Positions 44,248-53,768 of a stretch of 64,000 nt of DNA are shown here, one piece after another. Both the position numbers and the translations under genes were made by a program. This stretch comes from JANPLD01 sp964445765. GTDB taxonomy: Bacteria > Pseudomonadota > Alphaproteobacteria > Rickettsiales > UBA8987. The notes beneath the pieces are model-generated. The model was not told where the DNA came from and did not search any database. It saw only the letters and a list, made by a program, of their open reading frames with translations. Location of the stretch: the NCBI GenBank assembly GCA_964445765.1, contig CAYULD010000002.1, positions 62,001 to 126,000 of the forward strand. Reading direction: 5' to 3'. Positions within the stretch are counted from its first letter, which is position 1; each line of letters starts with the position of its first letter.

Positions 44248-45399
44248 ATGCAAATAATTTACAAAACTGAAGATTTATTTAATAAGCTAGATTTTATTAA
44301 AAAGAACGATGAATTTATTACTATTGATACTGAATTTGTTAGGGAAAAAACTTATTTTCCAAATCTTGGCTTGATTCAAATTGGTTTTAGTGGCGGTGAA
44401 TTTGTTGTTGACCCAATATCAAAAGATTTAGATTTAGAAATTCTTCAAAATATTTTGCAAGATGAAAAAATAACAAAAGTTTTTCACGCCTCTCAGCAAG
44501 ATTTAGAAATTTTATTAAATCAATTTGGTAATTTACCTAGAAATATTTTTGATACTCAAATAGCAGGTAAAATTCTTGGCTTTGGTGAAGCTGTTAGCTA
44601 TTCAAAATTAGTAGAACATTATTGCGATGTAAACATAGATAAATCTGCACGCTTTACAGATTGGCTAAAAAGGCCACTTTCAGAGAATCAAATTTCATAT
44701 GCATTAGATGATGTAACTTATCTAAAAGATGTTTATCTTAAAATTAATAATGCACTTAAGAAAAGAAATCGCCTTAGCTGGGCAACTGAAGAAATGCAAA
44801 AATTGCTTGATGAAAATTTATATCGCACAAACCCTAATGAGGCTTGGCACAAAATAAAGTTTAGAAGTAATGATCAAACTTATCTAAAAATTCTGCGTAA
44901 TTTAGCTGATTGGCGAGAGAGAAAAGCAATGCAATTAAATAAGCCAAGAATGTGGATTATGAAAGATGATGCAATTCAAGAAATTGCCTTCAAAAAACCT
45001 AGAAAAGCTAGTGATTTATCTGATGCTCGCTTTATTAAATGTGATGAGAGAACCTCTCAAGAAATTATTGAGCAAGTTAATAAAGCCTTCAACGATAATT
45101 CTGAGCTTAATTTTGAGAAAAATATTTCCATCTCAGATAATCTAATGCCTATTGTTACTTTGCTAAAAATTTTACTTCGCAATCAAAGTATTGAAAATGA
45201 TGTTGCACCAACTGTTATTTGTGATGTTGAAGAGTTAAAAAAAATCGCAAATGGTGAATTTAAGAATAATAAAGCAATGCAGGGTTGGCGTTATGATGTA
45301 TTTGGCTATTTTGCAAAAAAGCTCGTTGAAGGCAAATTAGCACTTTCCGCAAGGGGTAAAAATGTATTTATTATAGATTTAGAAACTCAATTTGAGTAG
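44248..45399 (+). CDS. rnd: Ribonuclease D
   Basis: RNase D trims 3' ends of tRNA precursors. The 383 residues hold a DEDDy exonuclease domain: D27 and E29 in TIDTEFVRE, then VFHASQQDLEIL, then SYALDDVTYLKDVY with the last Asp and Tyr. An HRDC domain follows at about 205-290 (LKILRNLADWRERKAMQLNKPR). The length is typical. It is preceded by an AT-rich gap. Confidence 0.94.
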   Translation: MQIIYKTEDLFNKLDFIKKNDEFITIDTEFVREKTYFPNLGLIQIGFSGGEFVVDPISKDLDLEILQNILQDEKITKVFHASQQDLEILLNQFGNLPRNIFDTQIAGKILGFGEAVSYSKLVEHYCDVNIDKSARFTDWLKRPLSENQISYALDDVTYLKDVYLKINNALKKRNRLSWATEEMQKLLDENLYRTNPNEAWHKIKFRSNDQTYLKILRNLADWRERKAMQLNKPRMWIMKDDAIQEIAFKKPRKASDLSDARFIKCDERTSQEIIEQVNKAFNDNSELNFEKNISISDNLMPIVTLLKILLRNQSIENDVAPTVICDVEELKKIANGEFKNNKAMQGWRYDVFGYFAKKLVEGKLALSARGKNVFIIDLETQFE

Positions 45400-45460
45400 G
45401 GTTTAGTAGTTAGTAGTTTAATTTCCAACTACTAATTACAAACTACTAACTACTTATAAC
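45400..45460. repeat. TAGTTAGT-type inverted repeat
   Basis: TTTAGTAGTTAGTAGTTTAA is followed by its near-complement AACTACTAATTACAAACTAC and by ACTAACTACTT, filling the gap between rnd and the next gene. The same words occur at 2976-3015 and 3180-3220. Confidence 0.65.
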
Positions 45461-45466
45461 AACTAT

Positions 45467-46177
45467 ATGTCTGAAAAAAAGCCCGGAATTATGTTGCCTA
45501 CAGCATCAGATGATGCTCCGCTTAGAAATTTTTTAATATTACTTCTGCTAATTCCAATCGCACCTTTATTGATGATTTACTCACTTGTAACTGGAAGGTT
45601 ACAAAACCCTTTTATAGTTGGGGCTTGCCTTACAATGCTATTAATTTTTGGTACTTATTATGTTTATAATAATCACCTAAAAGCAAAGCCTACTAGAAAA
45701 GAAAAAATCTTTTCTCTAGTTGAAGAAATTGATTTGCAAGAAAGAAAAGCCCTCAGGCAAAAAACTTCTACTATAAGAAAATCTATTGGTGTTGTTGGCT
45801 TTCCAAAAGAGTTAAGACCAATTTTAGATGTTGAACAAGATATGCTAACCATAAATTATTATTATCACTTAAGAGAAGCTGGCTATTTAGGTGGTAAAGG
45901 CGAAGGGGCTGTATATGTGTTACAAAATGCATTATATAGTGCTAGAAAAGATTTAGCAAAAGCCGCTTGGGATTGCCTAACTTTAATCAATACACCTGAA
46001 GCAATAACCGCAAAAGAAATATTTATTAGAGATTTTGATAAAATCAAGCACACGGCATCTCAAGAAATGTTAGAAGAGGATAAGAGAAGAAAATTTTACC
46101 AAAAATATAAAGAGCAAGAGCGAACAAAAATTGATGATGTGAAAGATAAATTTTTGAACTTGAAGAGTTTCTTTTAG
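45467..46177 (+). CDS. Uncharacterised protein with two membrane segments
   Basis: I do not recognise this 236-residue protein. It has two adjacent membrane segments at about 22-43 and 48-67 (LILLLLIPIAPLLMIYSLV, then PFIVGACLTMLLIFGTYYV). A soluble, highly charged helical part of about 165 residues follows, including DVEQDMLTINYYYHLREAGY. The C-terminus is a basic helix. It lies 31 bases before ruvC on the same strand and so may be the first gene of the ruvCAB transcript. No catalytic motif is seen. Confidence 0.7.
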   Translation: MSEKKPGIMLPTASDDAPLRNFLILLLLIPIAPLLMIYSLVTGRLQNPFIVGACLTMLLIFGTYYVYNNHLKAKPTRKEKIFSLVEEIDLQERKALRQKTSTIRKSIGVVGFPKELRPILDVEQDMLTINYYYHLREAGYLGGKGEGAVYVLQNALYSARKDLAKAAWDCLTLINTPEAITAKEIFIRDFDKIKHTASQEMLEEDKRRKFYQKYKEQERTKIDDVKDKFLNLKSFF

Positions 46178-46208
46178 AATTAACTAATTTAAAATTAGTA
46201 GGTTTTTA

Positions 46209-46691
46209 ATGCATAAAAAAATTATACTTGGTGTTGACCCCGGCTTGGCAGATACTGGTTGGGGTGTGCTTGAAGCAAACGCTCAAGGTTTTAGGTTTTT
46301 AGGTGGTGGTGTTATAAAAACTAATGCTAAGGAGGAAAACTCTCACAGGTTAAAAATAATCGGCGATAATCTAAAAGAAATTATAAAAATTTATTCACCT
46401 GATGAAGCCTGCATTGAAGAAGTTTTTGTTAATAAAAATAATTTATCTTCTCTAAAACTTGGTCAAGCTAGAGGGGCAATAATATATGTAATTGCTGATA
46501 ATAATATTCCAATTTACGAATATTCTGCTACAAATATTAAGAAAGCGGTGGTAGGCGTTGGCAGGGCGGAAAAACATCAAATTTTAGCTATGCTAAAAAT
46601 TTTATTGCCAAAAGCATCACCTAAAACTGATCACGAGGCAGATGCACTGGCTTGTGCAATTTGCCATTCTAATCAGGCGAATAAATTTTAA
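46209..46691 (+). CDS. ruvC: Holliday junction endonuclease RuvC
   Basis: RuvC cuts Holliday junctions symmetrically with RuvAB. The 160 residues carry the four acidic positions: Asp in LGVDPGLADTGWG, Glu in CIEEVFVNKNNLSSLKLGQA, and Asp/His in TDHEADALACA. It is followed by ruvA after 9 bases. Confidence 0.96.
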   Translation: MHKKIILGVDPGLADTGWGVLEANAQGFRFLGGGVIKTNAKEENSHRLKIIGDNLKEIIKIYSPDEACIEEVFVNKNNLSSLKLGQARGAIIYVIADNNIPIYEYSATNIKKAVVGVGRAEKHQILAMLKILLPKASPKTDHEADALACAICHSNQANKF

Positions 46692-46700
46692 TTTATATTT

Positions 46701-47324
46701 ATGATTGCAAAACTTAAAGGGATTGTTGATAAAATTAGCGATAATCAAATTATCCTTGATGTAAATGGCGTGGGATATTTGGTTTATGCTTCAGCTAATA
46801 CAATCGGTAAAATTGGTAATATTGGCAATATAGTTAGCCTTAGCATTGAAACTTTTGTGCGTGAAGATGCCATAAATTTATTTGGCTTTGCTGATGAAGA
46901 TGAAAAATTTTGGTTCATTCAACTTAATAAAGTTAGTGGCGTTGGGGCCAAAGTTGCACTTGCAATACTCTCTCACTTAAAGCCAAGAGATTTAATAATG
47001 GCAATTTCTTCCGCTGATAAAAAACTTATATCTTCCGTTCCGGGTATTGGTGCTAAAATTGCTGAAAGAATTATTACAGAGCTAAAAAATATTGCAGGCA
47101 AAACCTCTATTTCAAATAGTAGTTCTGAGGTTGTAAAGTTAAAAGATTATAAAGAAAGTGATAATAAAAAAGATATTATTTTTGATGCTACTTCTGCCCT
47201 TGAAAATCTTGGCTTTGCTAGAAGTGATGCGTTTTCTATTGTTACAAATATTGCCAGTAAAAATAAGGAAGCAACATTAGAAGATTTAATAAAAAATGGC
47301 CTAAAACAACTAGGAACGCGTTAG
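46701..47324 (+). CDS. ruvA: Holliday junction branch migration protein RuvA
   Basis: RuvA tetramers hold the four-way junction and load RuvB. The 207 residues contain the N-terminal OB fold (MIAKLKGIVDKISDNQIILD, then NLFGFADEDEKFWFIQL) and the helix-hairpin-helix pair (LNKVSGVGAKVALAILS and SSVPGIGAKIAERIITEL). The C-terminal RuvB-binding domain follows a variable linker. Its stop is directly followed by the ruvB start. Confidence 0.97.
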   Translation: MIAKLKGIVDKISDNQIILDVNGVGYLVYASANTIGKIGNIGNIVSLSIETFVREDAINLFGFADEDEKFWFIQLNKVSGVGAKVALAILSHLKPRDLIMAISSADKKLISSVPGIGAKIAERIITELKNIAGKTSISNSSSEVVKLKDYKESDNKKDIIFDATSALENLGFARSDAFSIVTNIASKNKEATLEDLIKNGLKQLGTR

Positions 47325-48362
47325 ATGACAGAAAAAAATAAAATAGTTTCTAAACAAGAAAATGATAGTGAAGATAAAGTAAATTTATCTTTAAGACCCA
47401 AAAAAATTGATGAATTTATTGGGCAAAAACAAGCCAGAGAAAATCTAAAAATCTTTATAGATTCCGCAAAAAAGCGACACGCGAATTTAGATCATACAAT
47501 TTTATATGGCCCGCCCGGGCTTGGAAAAACTACCCTTGCACAAATTATTGCAAATGAACTAGGCGTTAATTTTCGCTCATCAGCGGGGCCAATGCTCACC
47601 AAAACCGGCGATTTAGCGGCTATTTTAACTAATCTGCAAGAAAATGATGTATTATTCATTGATGAAATCCACCGACTAAATATTGCGATTGAAGAAGTTT
47701 TATATTCCGCAATGGAAGATTTTACACTAGATATAATTATAGGTGAAGGCCCTTCTGCAAGAACAGTAAAAATTGATTTACCCCGTTTTACACTTGTTGG
47801 TGCAACCACAAGAATTGGCTTACTTTCAAACCCTCTGCGAGATAGATTTGGCATTCCTCTTCGTTTAGAATTTTATAACACTGAAGAATTAGTTGAGGTT
47901 TTAACCAGAGCAGCAAAAATTTTAGGGGCGGAAATCCATAAAGATGGAGCATTTGAAATTGCTAGAAGAAGCAGGGGCACGCCAAGAATTGCCCTTAGAA
48001 TGTTAAGGCGAGTTTGGGATTTTACCCTTTATCAAAATAAAAACTTCATTGATTTTGAAATTGCTGATAAAGCCTTAACCCAGCTTGATGTTGATAAATA
48101 TGGGCTTGATTTAGCTGATAGGAAATATCTTAATTATATTGCTGAAAATTATGATGGTGGCCCAGTTGGTATTGAAACTATTGCAGCAGGGCTTTCTGAA
48201 CAACGGGATTCAATAGAAGAAACTATTGAGCCATATCTGCTTCAAATTGGTTTTATTCAAAGAACGCCTAGGGGCAGAATGCTTGCAAATAAGGCTTTTG
48301 AACATCTTGGGATTGCAAAAATTAATAAAAAAATTCAAGATAATTTTTTTGAAGATTTATAG
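47325..48362 (+). CDS. ruvB: Holliday junction helicase RuvB
   Basis: RuvB is the AAA+ motor for branch migration. The 345 residues include Walker A GPPGLGKTT near residue 62, Walker B LFIDEIHRL, sensor residues in VGATTRIGLLS, and the arginine finger region LRDRFGIPLRLEF. The C-terminal winged helix contains EPYLLQIGFIQRTPRGR. No base separates it from ruvA. Confidence 0.97.
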   Translation: MTEKNKIVSKQENDSEDKVNLSLRPKKIDEFIGQKQARENLKIFIDSAKKRHANLDHTILYGPPGLGKTTLAQIIANELGVNFRSSAGPMLTKTGDLAAILTNLQENDVLFIDEIHRLNIAIEEVLYSAMEDFTLDIIIGEGPSARTVKIDLPRFTLVGATTRIGLLSNPLRDRFGIPLRLEFYNTEELVEVLTRAAKILGAEIHKDGAFEIARRSRGTPRIALRMLRRVWDFTLYQNKNFIDFEIADKALTQLDVDKYGLDLADRKYLNYIAENYDGGPVGIETIAAGLSEQRDSIEETIEPYLLQIGFIQRTPRGRMLANKAFEHLGIAKINKKIQDNFFEDL

Positions 48363-48374
48363 TTATAATAATTT

Positions 48375-49286
48375 ATGCAAAATTCTTTTGAAAGTGAATG
48401 TATTTTATGTGGCAATAAAAATCATATAAAGCTAAAAAATAAATATGCTGAGAACTTTGAAATATGCACCTCTTGCGGTATTATCAGAAATAAAAACCTG
48501 CAAAACAATATTAAAAATTTTCAAATAAATCAGAAATTTTTTATTTCTAAAGTAAAAATATTTAGAGCAATAAACCAAGCAAAATTGCTCTTAGAAAATA
48601 TCTTAAAATATGCTGAGCCACCAAAATCTTTTTTAGAAATTTCTGCTAAAAATGGCGTTCTTTCATATATTGCAAACAAACAGAATTTTAATGTAATTGC
48701 AATAGATGAAAACCCTAACAACGCCAATTTTATTAAAGAAAATTTCAACTTTTTAGTTTTTAATCAAGATATTATCTCGTCAAATTTTTCACAAAAATTT
48801 GATGTTATATCCCTTTCAAACTCTTTTTGTGATTATAATAACCCTCTAAAAATTCTTACTAAAATTAATGAAATTATTAAAGAAGGCGGGATTTTTTTAG
48901 TTGGTTTTAGAGATGTTGAAAAACCTAAAATTTCACCATCAAGATTTTTTAATAATGAAATTTCTTATTATTTTAATGATGAAAATTTCAAATGGCTTCT
49001 ATTTAAGGCAGGCTTTGAAATTATTGATGATTTTTCTGAAGATTTTTCTAACTTCAGATATTTTATTTGTAAACGAGTTAGAAAACCAAATTTAGCAGTT
49101 ACAATACCGCTAAAAGAAAATTTTGAAAAAATTTATAGCACCACTTCCGAATATAATAAAAATATGTATTATAAAAGTAAGTTACCTTATAGCAAAATGT
49201 ATGAAAAAATTAAAAATTATCCAAAGCAATATTTTTCAACCATTAAAGGCAAAAACTTAGCAAATTTCATAGATAAGTTTATATAA
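48375..49286 (+). CDS. Class I SAM-dependent methyltransferase-like protein with zinc ribbon
   Basis: This 303-residue protein begins with a putative zinc ribbon, CILCGNKN then CTSCGIIRN. A Rossmann methyltransferase domain follows at about residues 75-200, with FLEISAKNGVLSYIANK at the SAM loop (a loose match to GxGxG) and VIAIDENP after it. The C-terminal third is Lys- and Tyr-rich and unrecognised. The layout resembles sugar C-methyltransferases, but the SAM motif is weak, so activity is uncertain. It follows ruvB by 12 bases. Confidence 0.65.
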   Translation: MQNSFESECILCGNKNHIKLKNKYAENFEICTSCGIIRNKNLQNNIKNFQINQKFFISKVKIFRAINQAKLLLENILKYAEPPKSFLEISAKNGVLSYIANKQNFNVIAIDENPNNANFIKENFNFLVFNQDIISSNFSQKFDVISLSNSFCDYNNPLKILTKINEIIKEGGIFLVGFRDVEKPKISPSRFFNNEISYYFNDENFKWLLFKAGFEIIDDFSEDFSNFRYFICKRVRKPNLAVTIPLKENFEKIYSTTSEYNKNMYYKSKLPYSKMYEKIKNYPKQYFSTIKGKNLANFIDKFI

Positions 49287-49582
49287 TTTAATCATTTAGC
49301 TATATTTATCACTAAAGTAAAATTTCTTTGATTAGCAGGGAAATTTTGGGGCAATTTTGCTTTACAAAAAACTTTATATTTTTTAATAATTTTTACTTTA
49401 CATAACTGAATTTTTGTATAAAAGGCTCTTTCCTGATTAGGATTAGTAAATTTTGTTATGGTATATGAATCTATTAAATGCTTTTAAGTGCGTTTTTTTG
49501 ATAGATTCATCAACGATAACTTTGAGTTAAGCTAAAAAGCTTTTCTCGGTTTATTAACCCCTAACTAGCGAGGGCGGGATAG
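49287..49582 (+). promoter_or_regulatory. Long structured leader upstream of the decarboxylase
   Basis: A 296-base gene-free region precedes the ornithine/lysine decarboxylase. It contains a perfect 10-base inverted repeat ATGAATCTAT/ATAGATTCAT (49465-49474 and 49501-49510) with a 26-base loop. Two tiny open frames overlap it (9 codons from 49458, 7 codons from 49478). The small hairpins AAGCT-AAAA-AGCTT and GGTT-TATT-AACC follow. The gene is preceded by GAGGGCGGGATAG. A cis-regulatory RNA called the speF motif is known before such genes in alphaproteobacteria; that this is one is inference. Confidence 0.5.
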
Positions 49583-50779
49583 ATGAAAAACTTCGTATCT
49601 GTCTCTAATATTGTTGACAACAACCCACCAGATGAACCTTTACACATCTTCAGGGAAAACTCACTCAAATCTGCATGTAATTTCTTCACCCAGAATTTCG
49701 CTGGCAGAGTTTTGTATGCGGTTAAAACTAATCCATCGCAAGAAATTATAAGCCGTATATATAAATATGGCATTAATAATTTTGATGTTGCCTCTCTTGC
49801 GGAAATCAAGCTAGTTAAAGAAATTGCACCTGATGCAAAGCTATTCTTTATGCATACGGTTAAATCTAGAAGTGCTATTAGGCAAGCCTACTATAATTAT
49901 GGCGTTAGAGATTTTTCAGTAGATTCTGCAGAAGAGCTTGAAAAAATTATTGATGAAACTGATAACGCACAAGATGTTGGTATATTCGTTCGCTTAGCAA
50001 TTCCTAATAGCTATTCGGAATATAATCTCGCTGATAAATTTGGCATTGATATGAAAGATGCACCAAATCTTATCAAAAAAGCTAGAAATTTTGCTAAAAA
50101 ACTTGGAATTTGCTTCCATGTTGGCTCACAATGTATGCACCCAGATGCATATAGAATTGCAATTAGAATGGCAAAAAATCTTGTAGTAAAAACTGGTGTT
50201 ACTATTGAAGCACTTGATGTTGGTGGGGGCTTCCCATCGGTTTACCCCGGTATGATACCGCCTTCTATGTCGCAGTTTTTCAAAGCAATTTATGATGAAT
50301 TTAAGAAATTCAAAAACCACAGAAATATTGAATTAATGTGTGAGCCGGGGCGTGCAATAGTTGCTGAATCTGGCTCAGTGTTAGTAAGGGTTGATTTGCG
50401 TAAAAATAATTTCTTATATATCAATGATGGAACTTATGGCTCATTATTTGATGCCGGAACACCACAATTTATTTTCCCTACGAAATTATATAAAAAATCT
50501 GGCGGTAATGGCTCTGAAAATTTAATTCCATTTAGCTTTTTTGGCCCAACTTGTGATACGCTTGATTTTATGAAAGGCCCTTTCTTTTTGCCAGAAGATG
50601 TTGAGGAGGGCGATTATATAGAAATTGGTCAGTTGGGTGCTTACGGCAGAACAATGGCAACTAATTTTAATGGTTTCAAGCCTTTTGAAGAAACTATCTT
50701 AGTTGATGAAGCCCCACTTATGTCTATGTATGATGATTACGGCTCAGACGCTGAGCCTCACGAATCTATCGCGGCTTAA
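49583..50779 (+). CDS. Ornithine/lysine decarboxylase, PLP fold type III
   Basis: It probably converts ornithine to putrescine (or lysine to cadaverine). The 398 residues give an alanine-racemase-like barrel with the PLP lysine K48 in YAVKTNPS, the glycine loop LDVGGGFPSVYPG, and a beta domain with the catalytic cysteine near C323 in FGPTCDTLDF. The end has GQLGAYGRTMATNFNGF. This is the eukaryote-like group IV enzyme common in alphaproteobacteria. It is preceded by a long structured leader that may regulate it. Confidence 0.92.
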   Translation: MKNFVSVSNIVDNNPPDEPLHIFRENSLKSACNFFTQNFAGRVLYAVKTNPSQEIISRIYKYGINNFDVASLAEIKLVKEIAPDAKLFFMHTVKSRSAIRQAYYNYGVRDFSVDSAEELEKIIDETDNAQDVGIFVRLAIPNSYSEYNLADKFGIDMKDAPNLIKKARNFAKKLGICFHVGSQCMHPDAYRIAIRMAKNLVVKTGVTIEALDVGGGFPSVYPGMIPPSMSQFFKAIYDEFKKFKNHRNIELMCEPGRAIVAESGSVLVRVDLRKNNFLYINDGTYGSLFDAGTPQFIFPTKLYKKSGGNGSENLIPFSFFGPTCDTLDFMKGPFFLPEDVEEGDYIEIGQLGAYGRTMATNFNGFKPFEETILVDEAPLMSMYDDYGSDAEPHESIAA

Positions 50780-50937
50780 TTTGTCTTTAACTGGCTCAAG
50801 CTAAATTTGTATTTGGAAATCTAAGGACACACTTGCCTTAAATTTCTAACGGCTTGGATTAAAATTTTTTTGTAACTACAAGTGCTACAAGAAGTGGAAA
50901 AACAGAAAATAGCTAAAAAGTTAAAATTTAGAATTAA

Positions 50938-53733
50938 CTAAAATTCTTCCCAGCCATCACTAGCAATTGATGCATTTGCAGAGGCAATTTTTTCTGCACC
51001 TGCCTTATTTTTATTGGCAATTTTAGGTTTTGCGGATGCCTGCGAAGCAGAATTTTTAACCTTATTAGCTGCCATATTTTGATTAGCAGTTGAATGATGA
51101 ATTTGCTTTATGGCTACATCATCAATCTTGAAGAAGCTAATCATTGATTGTAACTCTTCGGCTTGTTGGCTTAGAGATTCAGCAGAAGCGGTGTTTTGTT
51201 CAACCATTGCGGCGTTTTGTTGTGTCATTTGATCAAGGTTAGAAATTGCAGAGTTTACTTGCTCAATACCCGTTGATTGCTCATTAGTTGCGTTTGTAAT
51301 ACTTGTAACAAGCTCAGTTAATTTATTAACTGAAGAAACTATTTCACCAAGGCTTTCACCTGATTTTTGTGCAATATCAACGCCATCTTTAACTTTATTA
51401 ACGCTATCTGAAATAAGCTCTTTAATCTCTTTTGAGGCTTGTGAGCTTCTGCCAGCTAAGTTGCGAACTTCTTCTGCAACTACGGCAAAGCCTTTACCTG
51501 CATCACCGGCACGAGCTGCCTCAACCGCAGCATTAAGCGCTAGTAAGTTTGTTTGGAACGCAATTTCATCAATTACACTAATAATATCTGCAATTTTTTT
51601 AGATGAATCTTCAATTGATTTCATAGCTGTAACGGTTTTACCAACTGATTCACCGCCTTTATCAGCAATATTTTTAGTTTTAGATGATAAATCTGAAGCC
51701 TGATTAACATTTTGAAGATTTTCACGCACGGAAGCAGTCATTTGCTCCATTGAAGCAGAGGTTTCTTCAAGGTTGGAGGCTTGTTGCTCAGTTCTAGCAG
51801 ATAAATCTGCACTGCCAGCAGAAATTTCAGCAGAAGCCGAAGCAACATTGCTTGCCGTTGCAATTATTTTTGAAACCATATCTTTTAGATTATCAATTGT
51901 TTCATTAAGTGCAGATTGCATTTCACCGAATGAGCCTTTGAACTCTCCATTAACTCTATGAGTTAAATCACCAGCTGAAAGTTTTTTAAGAACTTCTATA
52001 GAGGTATTAAGTGGTTTAACAATAGCATCCATTAAACCATTCATACTTGAGGCCAAATCTTTGTAAAAACCATCAAATTCAGAAGGGTTAAGCCTATTGT
52101 CTAAATTAACTTGGTAAGCACCATCAACTAAATTTTGAAGTGCAAATTGTGCCTTATTTTCAGATTCTACTTGTGCAGTAATATCAGAAGCAAACTTAAC
52201 AACCTTAAATGGTTTACCATTTCTATCTAAAATTGGGTTATAGCTTGCTTGAATCCATATATTTTTACCTGATTTTGAAACTCTTCTAAATTTTGAAACA
52301 AAGAATTTACCTTCTGCTAAATCCTGCCAGAATTTTTTGTAATCTTGGCTATTTTTATATGCTTCATCAACAAAGATACTATGATGTTTACCTTTTATTT
52401 CATCAAGTGAATAACCAACAGCATTTAAGAAATTCTCATTGGCATCTAAAATTGTTCCATCAACTGTAAATTCAATAAATGCTTGAGATCTTTTGACGGC
52501 GTTAATTTTCTCAACTAAATCTAAACTTTTTTCTGTTGCATTTCTAAGCATACTAAAGCTTCTCAATAAATCCCCAATTTCATCTGAGCTTTTTGAAGTT
52601 GGAACCGCAACTTCATAATTACCCTTGGAAAGTTCCTGTGCAATTTTTGTTGAAGCAATAATAGGTTTGCTAGTTAAATTGCCAATCAACAAGCCAATTG
52701 CTAAAATTGAGATTACGGAAACAGAAATTATTATATATAATAAATTTTCTGTGGAAACTATATCACCAAAAACTAAGTCTGCCTCACCATGACTTAATAT
52801 AGCCCATCCTAAACCCGGATAATTATAAGCACCCTTACTTGCTGCGTATCCTACCGCATCTGTCGCACCATCTGCTGGATCAACTAGAATTGCCGTTCCT
52901 TTTTTATCTACGAAAACTTTATTCGCTCCCGGTACATTTTCTTTAATGAAATTTTCTACACCAATAATCTTATTATCTCTTTTATACCCACCTTCTTTTT
53001 CTGCAATCTCTGGATCATATTTTATTAATGCAGTTCCATCTGGTGCCATTAAAAATAAATGACCTACCATATTAAGTTTGCTATGATATTCTCTAACAAT
53101 TTGTTCAACCAATCCAAAATCTGCAAAATTTACCCAAGCACCAATAACTTTACCTTCTGAATTTTTAATAGGTGCAGAAAAAGGGATTGAAAAACCATCT
53201 TCATTATAAATTTCTGCAACTAACTCATTGTAATATGGTTGTCCAATTGCTGTGCCAGTAAGGGTTTCACTTTCTAAGAATTTACCTTCTATTGCATCCT
53301 TAAACCATTTTTTATCTGAAAAATTTTTATCATATAGATTTTCAGTTTTTATTGGTTTACCAACCGCATCAACGCTATTAACCGCAATAACATTACCTTT
53401 TTTATCAAGCACTAACATCATTTTATAAATGCCATAATTAACCATATAGCCATTAATAGCATTTATAAGAGGGTTATTTTCACTTATATTATTCCAGTTA
53501 TCTTTATCTTGAACGGCACTATTCAAGCTGAAAGCCTGCACATCACCATATCTCTCAAAAAGATTTCTATCAATAATTTCATTAATAATTGTTGCCGAGT
53601 CTGCAAGATGACGAATTTTTGTTTGTTTTGCCTCATTCAGTTTTTCAAATGTAATAGGCATTACAATTACTAAAGGTAACAAACCAAAAACTAACAATAA
53701 TAAAGTTAATTTTGCTTTTATTTTAAGTTTCAT
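50938..53733 (-). CDS. Methyl-accepting chemotaxis protein with dCache, HAMP and PAS domains
   Basis: The 931-residue receptor has a membrane segment at about 8-28, a periplasmic double-Cache sensor to about 320 and a second membrane segment near 325-347. Then come HAMP, a PAS domain near 410-530 (FIEFTVDGTILDANENFLNA), a second HAMP-like region and the signalling domain. The hairpin tip is EIAFQTNLLALNAAVEAARA. The C-terminus ends GWEEF after a flexible Ala/Lys linker, which matches the xWxxF tether for CheR and CheB. With fliO and fliP it indicates swimming and adaptation. The ligand is unknown. Confidence 0.95.
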   Translation of the reverse strand: MKLKIKAKLTLLLLVFGLLPLVIVMPITFEKLNEAKQTKIRHLADSATIINEIIDRNLFERYGDVQAFSLNSAVQDKDNWNNISENNPLINAINGYMVNYGIYKMMLVLDKKGNVIAVNSVDAVGKPIKTENLYDKNFSDKKWFKDAIEGKFLESETLTGTAIGQPYYNELVAEIYNEDGFSIPFSAPIKNSEGKVIGAWVNFADFGLVEQIVREYHSKLNMVGHLFLMAPDGTALIKYDPEIAEKEGGYKRDNKIIGVENFIKENVPGANKVFVDKKGTAILVDPADGATDAVGYAASKGAYNYPGLGWAILSHGEADLVFGDIVSTENLLYIIISVSVISILAIGLLIGNLTSKPIIASTKIAQELSKGNYEVAVPTSKSSDEIGDLLRSFSMLRNATEKSLDLVEKINAVKRSQAFIEFTVDGTILDANENFLNAVGYSLDEIKGKHHSIFVDEAYKNSQDYKKFWQDLAEGKFFVSKFRRVSKSGKNIWIQASYNPILDRNGKPFKVVKFASDITAQVESENKAQFALQNLVDGAYQVNLDNRLNPSEFDGFYKDLASSMNGLMDAIVKPLNTSIEVLKKLSAGDLTHRVNGEFKGSFGEMQSALNETIDNLKDMVSKIIATASNVASASAEISAGSADLSARTEQQASNLEETSASMEQMTASVRENLQNVNQASDLSSKTKNIADKGGESVGKTVTAMKSIEDSSKKIADIISVIDEIAFQTNLLALNAAVEAARAGDAGKGFAVVAEEVRNLAGRSSQASKEIKELISDSVNKVKDGVDIAQKSGESLGEIVSSVNKLTELVTSITNATNEQSTGIEQVNSAISNLDQMTQQNAAMVEQNTASAESLSQQAEELQSMISFFKIDDVAIKQIHHSTANQNMAANKVKNSASQASAKPKIANKNKAGAEKIASANASIASDGWEEF

Positions 53734-53768
53734 AATAAAAACCTTTTTTGTTAATGTTTAATTCTTAC

